From Allantophomopsis cytisporea (taxonomy: Eukaryota > Ascomycota > Leotiomycetes > Phacidiales > Phacidiaceae), in contig CP103032.1 in NCBI GenBank assembly GCA_024752435.1, forward strand, positions 1,488,001-1,552,000: a DNA stretch of 64,000 nucleotides, in the 5' to 3' direction. Made by a program: the position numbers and the translations under genes. This document shows positions 1 through 11,503 of the stretch, piece after piece. Every line of letters begins with the position of its first letter. The stretch's first letter is position 1. Below the pieces are notes generated by a model. It was not told where the DNA came from. It searched no databases and saw nothing but the letters and a program-made list of their open reading frames with translations.

Positions 1-964
1 TATTGTCACCTTCGACACGCTTCAAGATTTGCACGGAAGGAGTGATCGTAGCAGGGGCATTTGAAGTTCCGGACTTTGGAGTGCGATTGCGTGGAGATGA
101 AGCCGCAAGCTGCTCGAATGGGTTGACATAAGTGAAAACGCCCTTGCCAGCGATTGGCTTTGCGCCCTCAGCAACGTTGCCAAAGATGGTTGGTGGCTTT
201 GGCTTATCAATTGAGGTCGCCTTAAGAGCCTGTGCAAGATCGTTCAGATCCTGCTGTGGACTGACAATGTTTGGGAGGGAACCAACTTTCGATGGCTCCA
301 ACGCAGGTGACGCATCGGACTGAGCAGGCTTTGGACGATTTAGCAGTTGAAGAAGGTATGCTTGCGTATCGCTTGGTGGCGCTTCGGTTTCTGGTCTGAA
401 TGTAGCCTGTGGCGAAGGTGCAGCATGAGCTTGTGGTTGTGGCGATTGTTGAGCACCACGAGAAGCTGAAGAACCCATGAGTGCAGCAATGAGATCATTG
501 CCTGATCCAGCACGGGTATGACCACCGTTGTTCGATGAAGGCCCTGGGGATAAAGCGTTTGAGGCTGACTGGGAGGCTGAACCGGACGATGGCTGGCTGA
601 ACTTGAGAAGATTCAGAAGATTGTTGGTACGCTCGTCAGGCTTTCCAGGTCGCTGCTGCGACTGCTGATGAGGAATCTCAGCGGCCGGGCTCATGACTGC
701 AGATGGATGGTGAGGTTGCTGGCCATGCATCGGAGGAGTAGGAAGTGGTGAAGAAACCGAAGGATGTTGATAACCGTGAGAAACGTGGTGTTGATGTTGT
801 GTTTGTTGTGGGTGTTGTTGACTGAAATAAGGATTACCGTAAAACTGAGGAACAGGGTTTTGCTGAGCAGCAGGAGTATTGGCGCTTTGTTGACGAAGCT
901 GAGCAAAGAGAGAATCCAAGTTCCCGTTGCTCATATCGTTCTGACCGCCAGCGTATCCTGCCAT
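1..964 (-). CDS. N-terminal part of a Gln/Pro-rich disordered protein, possibly an mRNA-decapping scaffold (Edc4/Pdc1-like); runs off the left edge
   Basis: The minus-strand frame is open from an ATG at 964 to the window edge (321 codons, no stop), so the gene is truncated here and its C-terminus lies outside. The visible part is low-complexity, rich in Gln, His, Pro and Ser, and broken by short leucine-rich helical motifs: NLLNLLKF (residues 115-122), DLIAALM (157-163), YLLQLLNRP (203-211) and DLNDLAQALKA (239-249). A conserved-looking segment, VFTYVNPFEQLAASSPRN, lies at 276-293. Leucine motifs of this type in fission-yeast Dcp2 and Pdc1 bind the LSm domain of Edc3, and fungal Edc4/Ge-1 relatives carry disordered N-termini ahead of WD40 repeats. 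The assignment is inference, because no WD40 or coiled coil is in view. That the gene is real is well supported by the long open frame; its function is not. Confidence 0.75.
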   Translation of the reverse strand, partial: MAGYAGGQNDMSNGNLDSLFAQLRQQSANTPAAQQNPVPQFYGNPYFSQQHPQQTQHQHHVSHGYQHPSVSSPLPTPPMHGQQPHHPSAVMSPAAEIPHQQSQQRPGKPDERTNNLLNLLKFSQPSSGSASQSASNALSPGPSSNNGGHTRAGSGNDLIAALMGSSASRGAQQSPQPQAHAAPSPQATFRPETEAPPSDTQAYLLQLLNRPKPAQSDASPALEPSKVGSLPNIVSPQQDLNDLAQALKATSIDKPKPPTIFGNVAEGAKPIAGKGVFTYVNPFEQLAASSPRNRTPKSGTSNAPATITPSVQILKRVEGDN

Positions 965-3754
965 GGCGTATGAAGTGAAGCGCAACTGTGGCGCGAGATA
1001 ATTGTAAATCGATCAAAATGTAGCTTTTGGAATTTGGATTGTAGAGAATTGAAGGTAAACGGAGAAACTCCACGATACTTGACAAGATCTGTATAGTGTA
1101 CGCAGGACGCGCAGACTATGTGAACTTGTGGATGGAGTTCAAATGTTGAATTGTTAGAAGGTGAGGTGAGCTTCAAGCTCTGGCAATCATCAATATTTCC
1201 CAATCCCACCTTACCACATTGGGAATCGATCCATAGAAGTACAATGTTGACCATGATCGGTGGGGGCCTGCTAAACAAGGCATCATATATCACGTGATAT
1301 TAGGAAGCACAATAGGAGGAGCAGGCACGTTGCTGTTCAAAATTGAACCAACAATATTTCGGGATAAGGAATTTGTACTCCGGAATGTTATACCAGCTGT
1401 AGCTTCGGAAATAGAGTTGTACTGACTATTGTACTGCCATCTCGCTTGATGACGGGCAAGTGCACGAGCGTAGTTCTCTTGACTTATAGTCAAGAGCGAC
1501 AATTTTCAAACTATTGCGATTGATCGGAATAAAATGGGAAAGCGATCCTTGAAATATTAAGGCTCTGTTGCTACATGTGTCGGTGCTGTCTAATGAGGCT
1601 CTATCTTCTTTTGCAAAGCTTGCGGCAACACTTGAACGTATGGACAACCTACTCTTATTATCGAAACGCGTCAATTACAGTATTAACAAGTTGTTATTCG
1701 GGGTTTGTTTTAGTTGAGGGATACCTAGCTACGTACCATAAGCGATGGATTTATAGTCTATAGTAGAGTCTTACTACGGGATGAACGAACTTATCGTTTG
1801 TTTTTACAGCTTCGAAGGCTTTTCTCGGCCATCTGGAGGTATTTTCTCGAGCTTTCTCGATATTTTTGTTCAGTTCTTAGAGGATCTGGTATAGGTGATT
1901 ATCGTGGATAGATGAACGCGCTATGTGCTTTAAAGGAGGAAGGAGGTTTATTACTGGCTAATTACAGAAGACATTAATATACGTATATAGAACTTTCAAT
2001 GACTAGTGGATAAGATATTACTAATCTATACTAAGTGTTTACAGTGAAATCTCTATCTATAATCTCTGTCGACAGTCTCTAGCTACATGAGTAAGTTCAA
2101 GACGTAGGTTCTACAGTACTATATAAATATAAATAAAAATGCGGAGCATTTTGACTTGAACTACTTGGCTAGAGACTAGACATGCATCAGATGAAGGATA
2201 TTACAGCACTAAATCTGATATAAGAAGTATTACGACTGTATCACAACTACTAACTTCTATTGTACTCATTCTCCCTATACTATCTCTCTTGATCAAGAGG
2301 AATCCAAGTTATGCTGAACTACAAAGACTACCTATATAGTACCAGCTATCATTACAACTAGCTAAAACCCAAATTACTTACAGCTAAATACTTGTCTAAA
2401 TGAATCATAACTTTTTGATAACTATCACACTCTCCGCCGAAGTAGCTCATAAAGCAAATATAGTAATCAATAGTGTATATATACATATACATTATTACCT
2501 ACGATAACATACCACAAGAGATAAAGAATACCACTATAACATTTTGCTTACATAGGTGAGCTAAAGTATCACCTCATACTGCAGAGGGATAGGTGCGTGA
2601 TTATGTTACTCATATATAGTACTCCTGAAGCCCATAATCATCCTCTCTTCACTTGACGCTATGCGTGTTCCAGTATATATATATATATATAAATTCTATC
2701 AACCGCGTATTCGAGATCTGCAACAATCAATACATTGTACACAACAAATCCGAGTTTGCTATATTTCGTTGTTCTCCCATTCCTCAATGCGGACCAGCAA
2801 CTCATCGTTGTAAATTGCTACAAGTTTAAGAACTCTGCATTCAATTCTCTATACTCTATGCGTGCGCACATGTCTGCTGTTAAATCACTAGCTACTCTTC
2901 AAATATTCACAGATCTCAGTGATTCTCAGCATCTGACCACCTGATTGCAGAAGAGCCGCACTATGTACGCAGTATGTACCATAGAGGCGCACCCAACCCT
3001 ACCCTCCTGAGATAACAGCTGTGACGCTGCCTCCAACTTCCCCATCGCACATTATAATACTGTAGACTAACATCCTGTCTCTTCATATTCAACAACCATC
3101 AAAACGCCAATCCAAAGACATACAAAGCCCTTCCAATATCACTCAGTCATTCACAAACCCTCACTCCGCAGCATCACACAAACCAACCAACAATCACGTG
3201 AACCACAACCCACCCAATCCCAAACAATGACATCAAACCCGCAATCACACCCCATCACCATCGATGTAGTGTGTACACAATAGCAATGAAATACGAAAGC
3301 CAACACCCTCGCCGCAATTCTTTGGCACGGGGCACAGATACGGGCACAGCACGTACATACATACACACATACATACACAGCATCTCCATCAACATGCACG
3401 ACTACACTCTCGGCTGGAGAGGTTCCGTGGTCGATCACACAGAAAGTGGTGGAGCGATGGATTTATGGAAGATCAGCGGTTTCTGCGGAAAGGTTGGAGG
3501 GAGGGTTATTCATAGCATGTATAGCACGTACTCCGTTCGTGGGGAGATAGATGCACATCTGTCAAATACGGGGTATTTCACTGTGGCATCGCGGGTGTTT
3601 GAAACGGGTGGACAGGCGGTTCTGACTGAGGGTATTTGTTGTGCTTTCATGATTTGGGTTGGGTGGGTGATTTAGTGAGTAGGAGTGCGTGAGTGAGTGA
3701 GTGTGTTTGTGTGAGTGATAGCCGTGAGTGCGTGGTGGTTGTATTGATGAGCAC

Positions 3755-3797
3755 TCTGCTCTACTCTACTCTACTCTACTCCTCTACTCTACTCTAG
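3755..3797. repeat. (TCTAC)n microsatellite
   Basis: About eight units of a 5-bp TCTAC/CTACT repeat, with one interruption near 3781. Confidence 0.85.
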
Positions 3798-4308
3798 GGG
3801 CGGTAAGAGAAGGCTTACGTGGGCTAAAGCACATCATTACCGGGGAGGATGTAGTGCTGTTACAGAATACCCCAAGAAAGCTGTCCGTAGCAAGTACAAG
3901 CATCTCATGAAGCTTGTTTTCTATGGGGGATCAATCGATATTACATACATACAAACTTCATCATGTCCCCACGAAGAATAAGAAGTCGCATTCGTCTCGC
4001 GGAGAATGTGCTGGATGATATTGATGAGATCCGATGCTCGCGTGGATGTTGTACCAGAGGTACATTATGAATACGCGGAAGACGTCCCATCGATTCTTTC
4101 TTTCTTTCCGCAACTAATTGCTTGCTTGGCCGTGGCTGTCATCTTTAAGTGCTGTTTCTGGGGGCACGCGACATGTATATTCGACGGAATTGGTATGATT
4201 AGGCTTGAGATCTCTACTGTAGCCGCCTCGACAATCAAAGCGTCATCTTCGTACATGATATCCGACTATAGAATAACAAGAATAGAGATATTTCTTGGTT
4301 GTCGGCCT

Positions 4309-4348
4309 ATTTTCCTCATTTTCCTCGTTTTCCTCATTTTCTTCATTT
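4309..4348. repeat. 9-10-bp tandem repeat, TTTTCCTCA type
   Basis: About four imperfect copies of TTTTCCTCA; the third and fourth copies carry single changes. Confidence 0.8.
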
Positions 4349-4724
4349 CATAACATATCATATTCAGGATATAACCGGCATTACCGACCACGTATTCATA
4401 AACTACCGGAAGTGTCAAATCATGGTTCCATGCAAAGGGAAACAAGTCCTTTGGTTTCAGCCACTTCCCTTCATGTACGTACGCATTTGCCCGTGGTGCC
4501 AGTGCAACAACGAATAGCCGCCAAGGAAGAATCCAATTGAAAGAAAAGAGGAATTAAGGGAGATCGTCATGATTTCTAGTCTGGGAATCCCTTAGAAATT
4601 GGGCAAAGTATAAAGGAGAAGATCCATCAATTTAACATTTTCCATTCTAACTTCCATCTATTCGAGGCCAGTGTATCCAAAGAACAAGCTGCTTGTTGCT
4701 GTATTTTGTAGGTATGAATATCGA

Positions 4725-4752
4725 TGTATGTATGTATGTATGTATGTATGTG
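4725..4752. repeat. (GTAT)n microsatellite
   Basis: About seven uninterrupted GTAT units. A near-perfect tract like this is likely to vary in length between strains. Confidence 0.9.
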
Positions 4753-4883
4753 CAGGCCGCGTGGCCAAGAAGAGCGAGTCTCAGCCTCAACCAGCCATCG
4801 TGACGTTACTTGCTCAGTACTTGGGACTCAACGCGACTCAGACTCAGCCGATAAGTAGAATGGAGAATTCCCAGTTGAAAGAC

Positions 4884-4919
4884 AGATGAGATGAGATGAG
4901 ATGCGATGAGATGAGATGG
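4884..4919. repeat. (GATGA)n microsatellite
   Basis: About seven 5-bp GATGA/AGATG units with one A-to-C change in the middle. A short run of CGACA units follows near 4960-4981. Confidence 0.85.
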
Positions 4920-5892
4920 ACTACGCAATAAAGGTGGCTGTGACACTGACATTATCGACACCGACACGACACGACACGACACTGAACTGAAGCCAACGCT
5001 CTGTCCATCTTGCGTCGAGCATCACACCCAACCACACCCAACCACAGGAGAGTCCAAGCACCCCACAGAGAAAACGCCTTCCGCTCGTGCCTCACAGATT
5101 GGTGGATGGGCCGGTTGTGAAGCACTGGAGCGAAGGAAAAGCTCATCGTTCAGCCCTCCCACACGAGCCGTAATTGTACAGTATCAACTAGTATGGTGGG
5201 TGTAGAGACTCGGATGTCGGCGTGAACGAGCAGAGAGGGGGAGCATTGCCAAGCATACTTGGGTATGTAGGTATGGCAGCTATCCGCCCGCACGATCATT
5301 TCATGGGTACAGTGGTTCGAAAGGGCTTGGGGAAGCAGGATGATGGTAGAGTCTATATGCACTGCTTACTGCGTACATTAATATTGAGCTCTTGGGAGAA
5401 GTAGGAATATGTAGTCCGCACCTCGTAGTATCAGTATGGATTTATGCCGTAGTCAGTATAGAGAAGTACGGGGCACGGAGCTGAGGAGTGTGGATCTTCG
5501 GAGCCATTGACATCTTCCCTCCGAGTGTGCGGATGCGAAGTTGCCCCATTTTTCTTTGCTTGTTTCCCCGGGGGCTTAGAATGAGAATGAGAGGTGGAAG
5601 AACAACACGTGACGATTATCAACACTCCAATGAATCATATACATACACCCATATCTCCGGGATCTACCCTACCATGCACGTGATATACAGGCATAGAACT
5701 CTGAGGTGTTCAAACACTTTCCGCTCCTTCACTGAGGTACTTCATTACTGGACCAATTACCCTATTCTATCTAGTTCCTCCGACTAGGCCGCACTCGAAA
5801 GCTTCATCCACCCCTCATCTTGTCAACCACCACCCCTTTCACAACTTTCTCTGTGATTTGATTTGATTTTCAACTCACTTTCGCTTTCACTT

Positions 5893-5930
5893 CCTCCTCA
5901 CCCTCCTCACCCTCCTCACCCTCCTCACCT
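5893..5930. repeat. 9-bp tandem repeat CCTCCTCAC
   Basis: Four copies of a 9-bp C-rich unit within the long C/T-rich stretch that leads into the LicD-family gene. Confidence 0.85.
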
Positions 5931-6880
5931 TCCCTCACTTCACTACTCCCCTCACGCACACTCACTTCATCTCACACATTCATCCCAGACCATTCTCTAC
6001 TGCCCCTGCTCGCTGCCAGTCTTGCGCCTACGCAATTCCTTGCGTAGTGAGAGTGGCATTGAAAAGGCCCTCGCTCATCCTCGCTCATCCAACTGCCTAC
6101 CTAGGTATCTTGTAGTTAGTACTCTTGTGTACATATTCCGTGTACGTATGTATGGCCGCATCTATCATACAACAAATCAAATACCCCAATACCGCTCAAT
6201 CACTTCCTAAAAGAGGTCCAATGCCCACGTCGCAATGCTAAGTGCTCTCTTGGACATCTCTTTTCTCTGTCTCTGATCTCTCGCTCTCTCTTACATTAAT
6301 AACAAACGTACAATACCCATACCATATCCGTATCGCTCGCTGCCCTCTGTCGTCGACTCTTCCCACTTTTTTGACCTCTTACTCTCGGTCTTCCCTTCAG
6401 CTCGCATCCATTGTTACCTGCTGCTTCGTTCCAGCACGACACGCATTTTGTAACATATTCTTTGTGACCCCGTTCTTGAGGCTGTAACCACCACTACAGT
6501 ACTTCTTCTTTGTTCTGCTATATATTTTTTTATATTATATTTCACCTGTTCCGCGTTCGTCGAAGAACTTCTCGCCGTTGTCTTACATACAACCCATTCT
6601 CGTGGGCTTCTTGGCATAAGCAATCCTACGATACGGGATACATCATACTACCCTGTCACAATCGCTTGAATAAATCGGATACTTGTGCCGCCAAGTCAAC
6701 ACAGCACATCATTAAATTGATACTGTCACACGACATCCTACCAAATTCGATTGCCATTTCCAACAAACTCATCGCTCAAAGTCTTCTTTTGTCTTCTACG
6801 AGGAAAATATCAATTCAAAAGCAGAAATAAGACCGATCTTGTTCAAAGTGTCAACATAATAGCACAACATCAATAGCAGC

Positions 6881-7952
6881 ATGAGATTCTCCCTCTCTCT
6901 CGCACTGGCATCGGCCGCGCTTCTTCAACCAATTCTCTCCGCCCCAACCGACACCACAATAACCACCGAAGAATCTCTCGCGCTCCACCCGCGCAATACC
7001 GATGAACTCTCCCGCCGAAAAAAGGAGAATGACCCCAAATACTTCAATGAGCCCGGCGGCGACGACATTCTAGGACACTACGATATACGGTACTTCAAGG
7101 GCAAGGCAGTGACGTACGAAGAGCGCGGAGAGACCCTCCACCACATGATCCGGGCATACCTGACGACCTTTCGCAACCTGGGCGTCGAGACGTGGATCGC
7201 GCACGGCACATTGCTAGGCTGGTGGTGGAACGGCAAGATCATGCCGTGGGACTGGGATCTGGACACGCAGGTATCGGGCGCAACGCTGGAGTATCTGGGC
7301 AAGAACTACAACATGACGATGCACTCGTTTGATGATGTGGACAAGGACGGCAACCCCATCACTATCGAATATCTCCTCGACATCAACCCCTACTCCAAGG
7401 AGCGCGTCCGTGGCGACGGTATGAATGTCATTGATGCCCGCTGGATCAATACCCAGAACGGCCTCTTCATCGATATCACCGGCCTCAGTGAGATCTACCC
7501 CGATAATCAGCCCGGCGTCTGGTCTTGTAAGAATTATCACAAGTACCACACCAAGGACCTCTATCCCATGCGCGAAACCACCTTCCAGGGCGTCCCCGCG
7601 TGGATCCCGTACTCGTACGATCGCATTCTCACGGAAGAGTACGGCTCCAAGGCGCTTGTTCTCACCACCTACGAAGGGTAAGCATCCCCATCTCCATTCC
7701 TCTCAATCCCGCTCCTCTCCCTCTCTTCCCACTTCGTTTTGATGAAGAAATTATACTGACGCCTGGAGTAGACACAGATGGGACCCCGAGCAGAAGGAGT
7801 GGCTCGCAGACGCCTCCGTCAAGTCCTCGCATGGCGAAGCCGCCAACGGCATCGAACTTGCGAAGGACGGCCGTCCCAAGAAACATTTTCCGCGTGCGCT
7901 GCAGCCTGGTAGCACGGCGGCTGGGTTAGCGAATTTGGGAGGCTTGTTCTAA
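6881..7952 (+). CDS. Secreted LicD-family phosphotransferase-like protein (Mnn4-related)
   Basis: There are two exons, 6881-7677 and 7772-7952, with a 94-nt intron (donor GTAAGC, acceptor GAGTAG); the protein is 325 aa. Residues 1-20 form a signal peptide (hydrophobic core, cleavage near Ser20/Ala21). The LicD-type core follows: HGTLLGWWWNGKI at 108-120, directly before PWDWDLD (Asp124/126/128), the acidic motif that resembles a metal and nucleotide-sugar or phosphocholine binding site. Relatives include bacterial LicD phosphocholine transferases and yeast Mnn4, needed for mannosyl-phosphate transfer to glycans. The inferred role is phospho-substituent transfer onto glycans in the secretory path or outside the cell. 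It is much shorter than yeast Mnn4 and lacks its Lys/Glu repeats. It stands alone between gene-poor regions. The family call is firm; the substrate is unknown. Confidence 0.88.
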
Positions 7953-8316
7953 ATCGCTGCCATGCATTTGCGATAAAAGGGAAAAGAAGGAGAAAGAGAA
8001 GAAGAGAGAGATACGAAAAGATACGAGTGAATGGTAGAAGGGGTGTGAGGGGTGGGAAGGAATGAGTCATTATAGTGGACGAGGAGTGAGAGCGCGCGAA
8101 GAGCTTGAGTTAACGGCATCTATACCCCCGTGTGTGGCTTGCGAATTACAGCATATTGGAAAATGGCGTTTGATGAACTGTCCTTGATTCTTGGATGGGG
8201 GGCTTTGGAGTTTGGGTGCGGCATTTGTGAGGTTCGCTTTTTTTTTTGGAGTGGGATTGTGTGGATTGTGTGGACTGTGTGGATTCTGTGCTGGGGATGA
8301 TGTGATGTGTGTGTGT

Positions 8317-8453
8317 ATTTGTGGATATTATTGAATATACATATTTCTTTGCTTGGAGGCCATTTGGAGGTTGCTTTGTATGGACTCTGTGATGGAGCTG
8401 ATGTGTATATATTTGTGGATACTATCGAATATACATATTTCTTTGCTTGGAGG
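8317..8453. repeat. Direct repeat of about 43 bp, 94-bp period
   Basis: The segment 8317-8359 recurs at 8411-8453 with only a few mismatches; both copies contain TTGTGGATA and GAATATACATATTTC. It probably arose by local duplication in the 3' flank of the LicD-family gene. Confidence 0.85.
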
Positions 8454-8590
8454 TTGCTTTGTGTGTGATTGTGTGGGTTTGTGAGTGTGACTGTGATGAT
8501 GGGTGAGGTGGGTGAAGTGCTGGACTCTGTTAGGTTATTGTGGATTTTTGCTAGGGGGGTATCTTGACAGCTTTGCGCTTTTCAGTTGCC

Positions 8591-8627
8591 GAGGTTTATG
8601 AGGTCTATGAGGTCTATGAGGTCTACG
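8591..8627. repeat. 9-bp tandem repeat GAGGTCTAT
   Basis: About four copies of GAGGTCTAT, the first and last slightly degenerate. Confidence 0.85.
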
Positions 8628-10941
8628 GTGGGTGGGTAGAGTGTTGAATGCTTTGATCTGGGCTGGGATTCGAATGTCCTCTACTTGGTTGTGTGGATGA
8701 AATTGTCTGCATTGCTGTGCAGGTATAGCTGATTGATGACAACGGTGATGACGATGAGAGACCATGACGAGAGTATGAGTATTGAATTTGCGTTCTGGTT
8801 CTGCTCTACGCAACAGTGTGTTTATGAAAGAAGATGGTTGTCGGTGAGGGGGAGGGGGGGAGATGTGCTGTTTTTATAGTATAGGGCGAGTTGTGATGAT
8901 GATGGGCTGTACGGCTGTACGGCTGTTTGAGTTGCATATTTGTGTAGTTATGGTAGGTACACAAATATCTCATTATAGTCTATTGTTTCATTGTACACTC
9001 CAAATTGGTTGATGAGCTGCTAGGTGTCGACGTCGATGACTTTGGGTGATTAGCTAGTTTGTTGGCTATATAAGTGTATGCTTCTCTTGAGATGTACAAT
9101 GCTTATGCATTCGAAATACACAGATCGTGTGAAGATGCTGAATCCCACATACTGGCTATTTGGACGTAGTATCTGATGCGATGTAGACGTTGTGACGGTT
9201 TCGTTGACGATGGTGAGTTTGATGGTGAGGCGTTGGTCGATGATGAGGATCGAGGGGTGCTTGGGAGTAGGGCCGTACGTACATGGATATCTTCTTACAG
9301 GACATTGGACACGGTTAACATTTCGTCACGGTCGATAATTGAGCTATAGAGCCATGAGCTGAGAAGGTATATATTCATCTTCATGGAGTCTGGGTAGTGC
9401 AACTGTTCTTGAGGCTTGAGAGCGGCTCCTAATGCAAAACTTCATTCTGTAAGGTAATCCGATATTCAGGCAATGCAGAATACAAAGCCTTAAGTTCCGT
9501 CGCTTGATTGCTTGAGTTGAAGTAAGAAATCGTTAAAGTGAGGGCGTATTGTATTATCTTGATGTTTTCGTGCCTCGGAATGAGAGGGTAGGGGGAAGAG
9601 GGAGAGTTCTTTTGTCTATATAATGAGGGATCCTCTATTGGCTTGTTCTGTGCCCTAGAGCCATTCCGCTTCACATCAGCTTCATATATGCAGACTATGT
9701 CAGGTCAATAGATTGGCCGCAAATCTAATATTATATGATCGTAAGTGATGACAGGTTTGGTGACAATGACGAGGTATATAATGACGAGTGCTAGTGCTCC
9801 AACTTGACTCCACATACCTTTCCAGGTCTCCGATATTTCTGTACTAAATTTCTAGGTATTACTATCTATGGTGGTAAATTGGAATGCAGCATGCTACTTT
9901 ACTTATACTATTGGAATCTGTGGAAGTAAACTACTAGATAGTACTCTTCTTACTTACTATACTGTGATCTGCTGGCACAACGTCACATTCTATGAATATC
10001 ATCATGAATCTGGCAACATGACCCCTTATTGACAATATAAGTAGATTTGCATGTCACCATATGAAGTATAGATTTTTCATGGCCTCAAAGTAAACGATAG
10101 ATATGACCCCCCTGGCTATGGTAGCACACTATAAAGCGACACCAATAGCAACAAGCTCAATTCCTAAGTCACATAGAATCTATTATTGCACTGATATGTG
10201 TAAGCAGTTTGTCAAACTCTAGTGGTACTTGAACAATGAGGTTGCGATGACTGAACAATGGCAAGAACGCTTTCGGTGATGAAAGCATAAATCACGATGA
10301 AGTCAATCAATCTATATCTTATGACAAAGGAACTGACCACGTTGATCATAAATTTGGCACTTGTTTATAGATTAGGCAAATGCTTGCGGAGGATATTTAT
10401 AAAGAGATCTGCTACTGAACTAGTATTCTAATCGGCGTAATAGCTCACACGAGGGTGATTCTAGAGTAAATAGCTTCTTGGGATGTAAACTATATATGTA
10501 CAGACCTACATTATGCTATATATGAGAATGAGCCTAATTGGTAAATCATTAAACAGATTGTCAGGCTAGTAAGCATATCTTTATAAAACAGAGGAAAATT
10601 CTGCTTGGAGTAAAGAGAACTCCATGACAAAAGGTTTTTTGCAACAATGTATTCTTACATAGTGGCTTTGACTGAAATCAATATGTGTATCTTGAAGCAT
10701 GCAGCTGTTGTTTTATCGCCTTGGTACGTATCCAATGAGAAGAATATCTCACATCAGAGCATTACAATCACGTCCATCAGGTGTAGACCATGTTCAAGAT
10801 ATCAATATCTGTAGCCTACAAAGCAGACGTAAAAAATCCTATATTTGTGCTGCGGGCATTATGCACCAGGCAATTTCGTGGAGAAATAGGAAAGCTCCTG
10901 GCTATCTCATAAAATTCATTCAAAGTAGCTTAGCTACACAT

Positions 10942-11503
10942 TTATGTGCAGCTGTCAGAGCCAGAGATGAAAGTACCATCAGAATCCTCACATCCACACT
11001 CCCCAGTCTCTGGGTCCTCAATGCAGTTGGTACCGTAGCCAGACTCCTCACCTCCGTCACTACAACAGTCAAATATCAGTACTTGAGTGCATAAAATCAG
11101 GTTAGAATGTATAGAACATACCCCCAGAAGAAAGTCCATGAATCGGTGCTGGCTGTCATCTCAGAGTCTGTTGGTGCTGTGCAAGTGTACGCAACGCAGG
11201 TACCGTATGGAGCACCGTGGTTATCGTCGTACTGGTGGTCAGTGGTGAAGACGGCGAAAGTCTGGGTGCCAGAGACACGAGTGTTATGGGAACACTCAGC
11301 GGCCTGGATAGCTTTGGAGGTCTTGGATGCTACAGAGGGTTAGTTCGTGAAATCTGGGCAGTTTTGAAGAGTATTCGCGCACCAGAGCATCCTGGGGAGG
11401 ATGGCTTCTTGCCCTTGGTGTTGGATGAAGCTGGGTCCAATGTAGCGGAGGCTCCGAGAGCGAGTCCGAGGACAAGAGCAGAGATGAAGCTGGAGTATTG
11501 CAT
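10942..11503 (-). CDS. Small secreted cysteine-rich protein (8 Cys), candidate effector
   Basis: There are three exons: 11503-11383, 11329-11122 and 11059-10942. The introns are 53 nt (donor GTGCGC, CTAAC branch site, acceptor CTGTAG) and 62 nt (donor GTATGT, acceptor TTGTAG), and the joined frame encodes 148 aa. Residues 1-20 are a clear signal peptide ending in GASA. The mature chain has eight cysteines (39, 53, 85, 90, 122, 131, 133, 147), an even number that suggests four disulfides, plus Gly/Asp/Glu-rich segments and a CGC motif near the C-terminus. There is no membrane segment. I recognise no named family. Small, secreted, cysteine-rich proteins in gene-poor surroundings are the usual profile of fungal effector candidates or surface proteins; that role is inference. 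A TATA-like box lies about 108 bp upstream. The first intron's GTGCGC donor is the weakest point of the model. Confidence 0.8.

Larger units (their letters stand above)
965..6880. other. 5.9-kb gene-poor region with AT-rich blocks and microsatellites
   Basis: No convincing gene was found. The part near 965-1300 is probably promoter and 5' UTR of the minus-strand gene ending at 964. About 1.6-2.9 kb is AT-rich with stops in all frames. From about 3.3 to 6.0 kb there are several short tandem repeats, listed separately. About 5.8-6.8 kb is strongly C/T-rich on the plus strand and directly precedes the LicD-family gene, so it may be its transcribed 5' leader. Open frames here (for example 3271-3675) are short, repeat-driven and lack recognisable domains. 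Confidence 0.6.
7953..10941. other. 3-kb gene-poor, increasingly AT-rich region
   Basis: From 7953 to about 8870 the plus strand is G/T-rich, with simple repeats and a duplicated 43-bp segment. Probable 3' UTR of the LicD-family gene is included. From about 8.9 to 10.7 kb the sequence is AT-rich, stops are frequent in all frames and no domain is recognisable. A decayed mobile element is possible there but I could not demonstrate one. Confidence 0.55.

Noticed and set aside
3271..3675. 134-codon plus-strand frame
   Set aside because: Its start lies in CA/TA simple repeats and its translation has no domain; not convincing as a gene.
10330..10900. Suspected relic of a copia-type retrotransposon in AT-rich DNA
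   Set aside because: I translated both strands by hand and found no reverse transcriptase, integrase or RNase H motif, and no long terminal repeats; nothing supports it beyond base composition.
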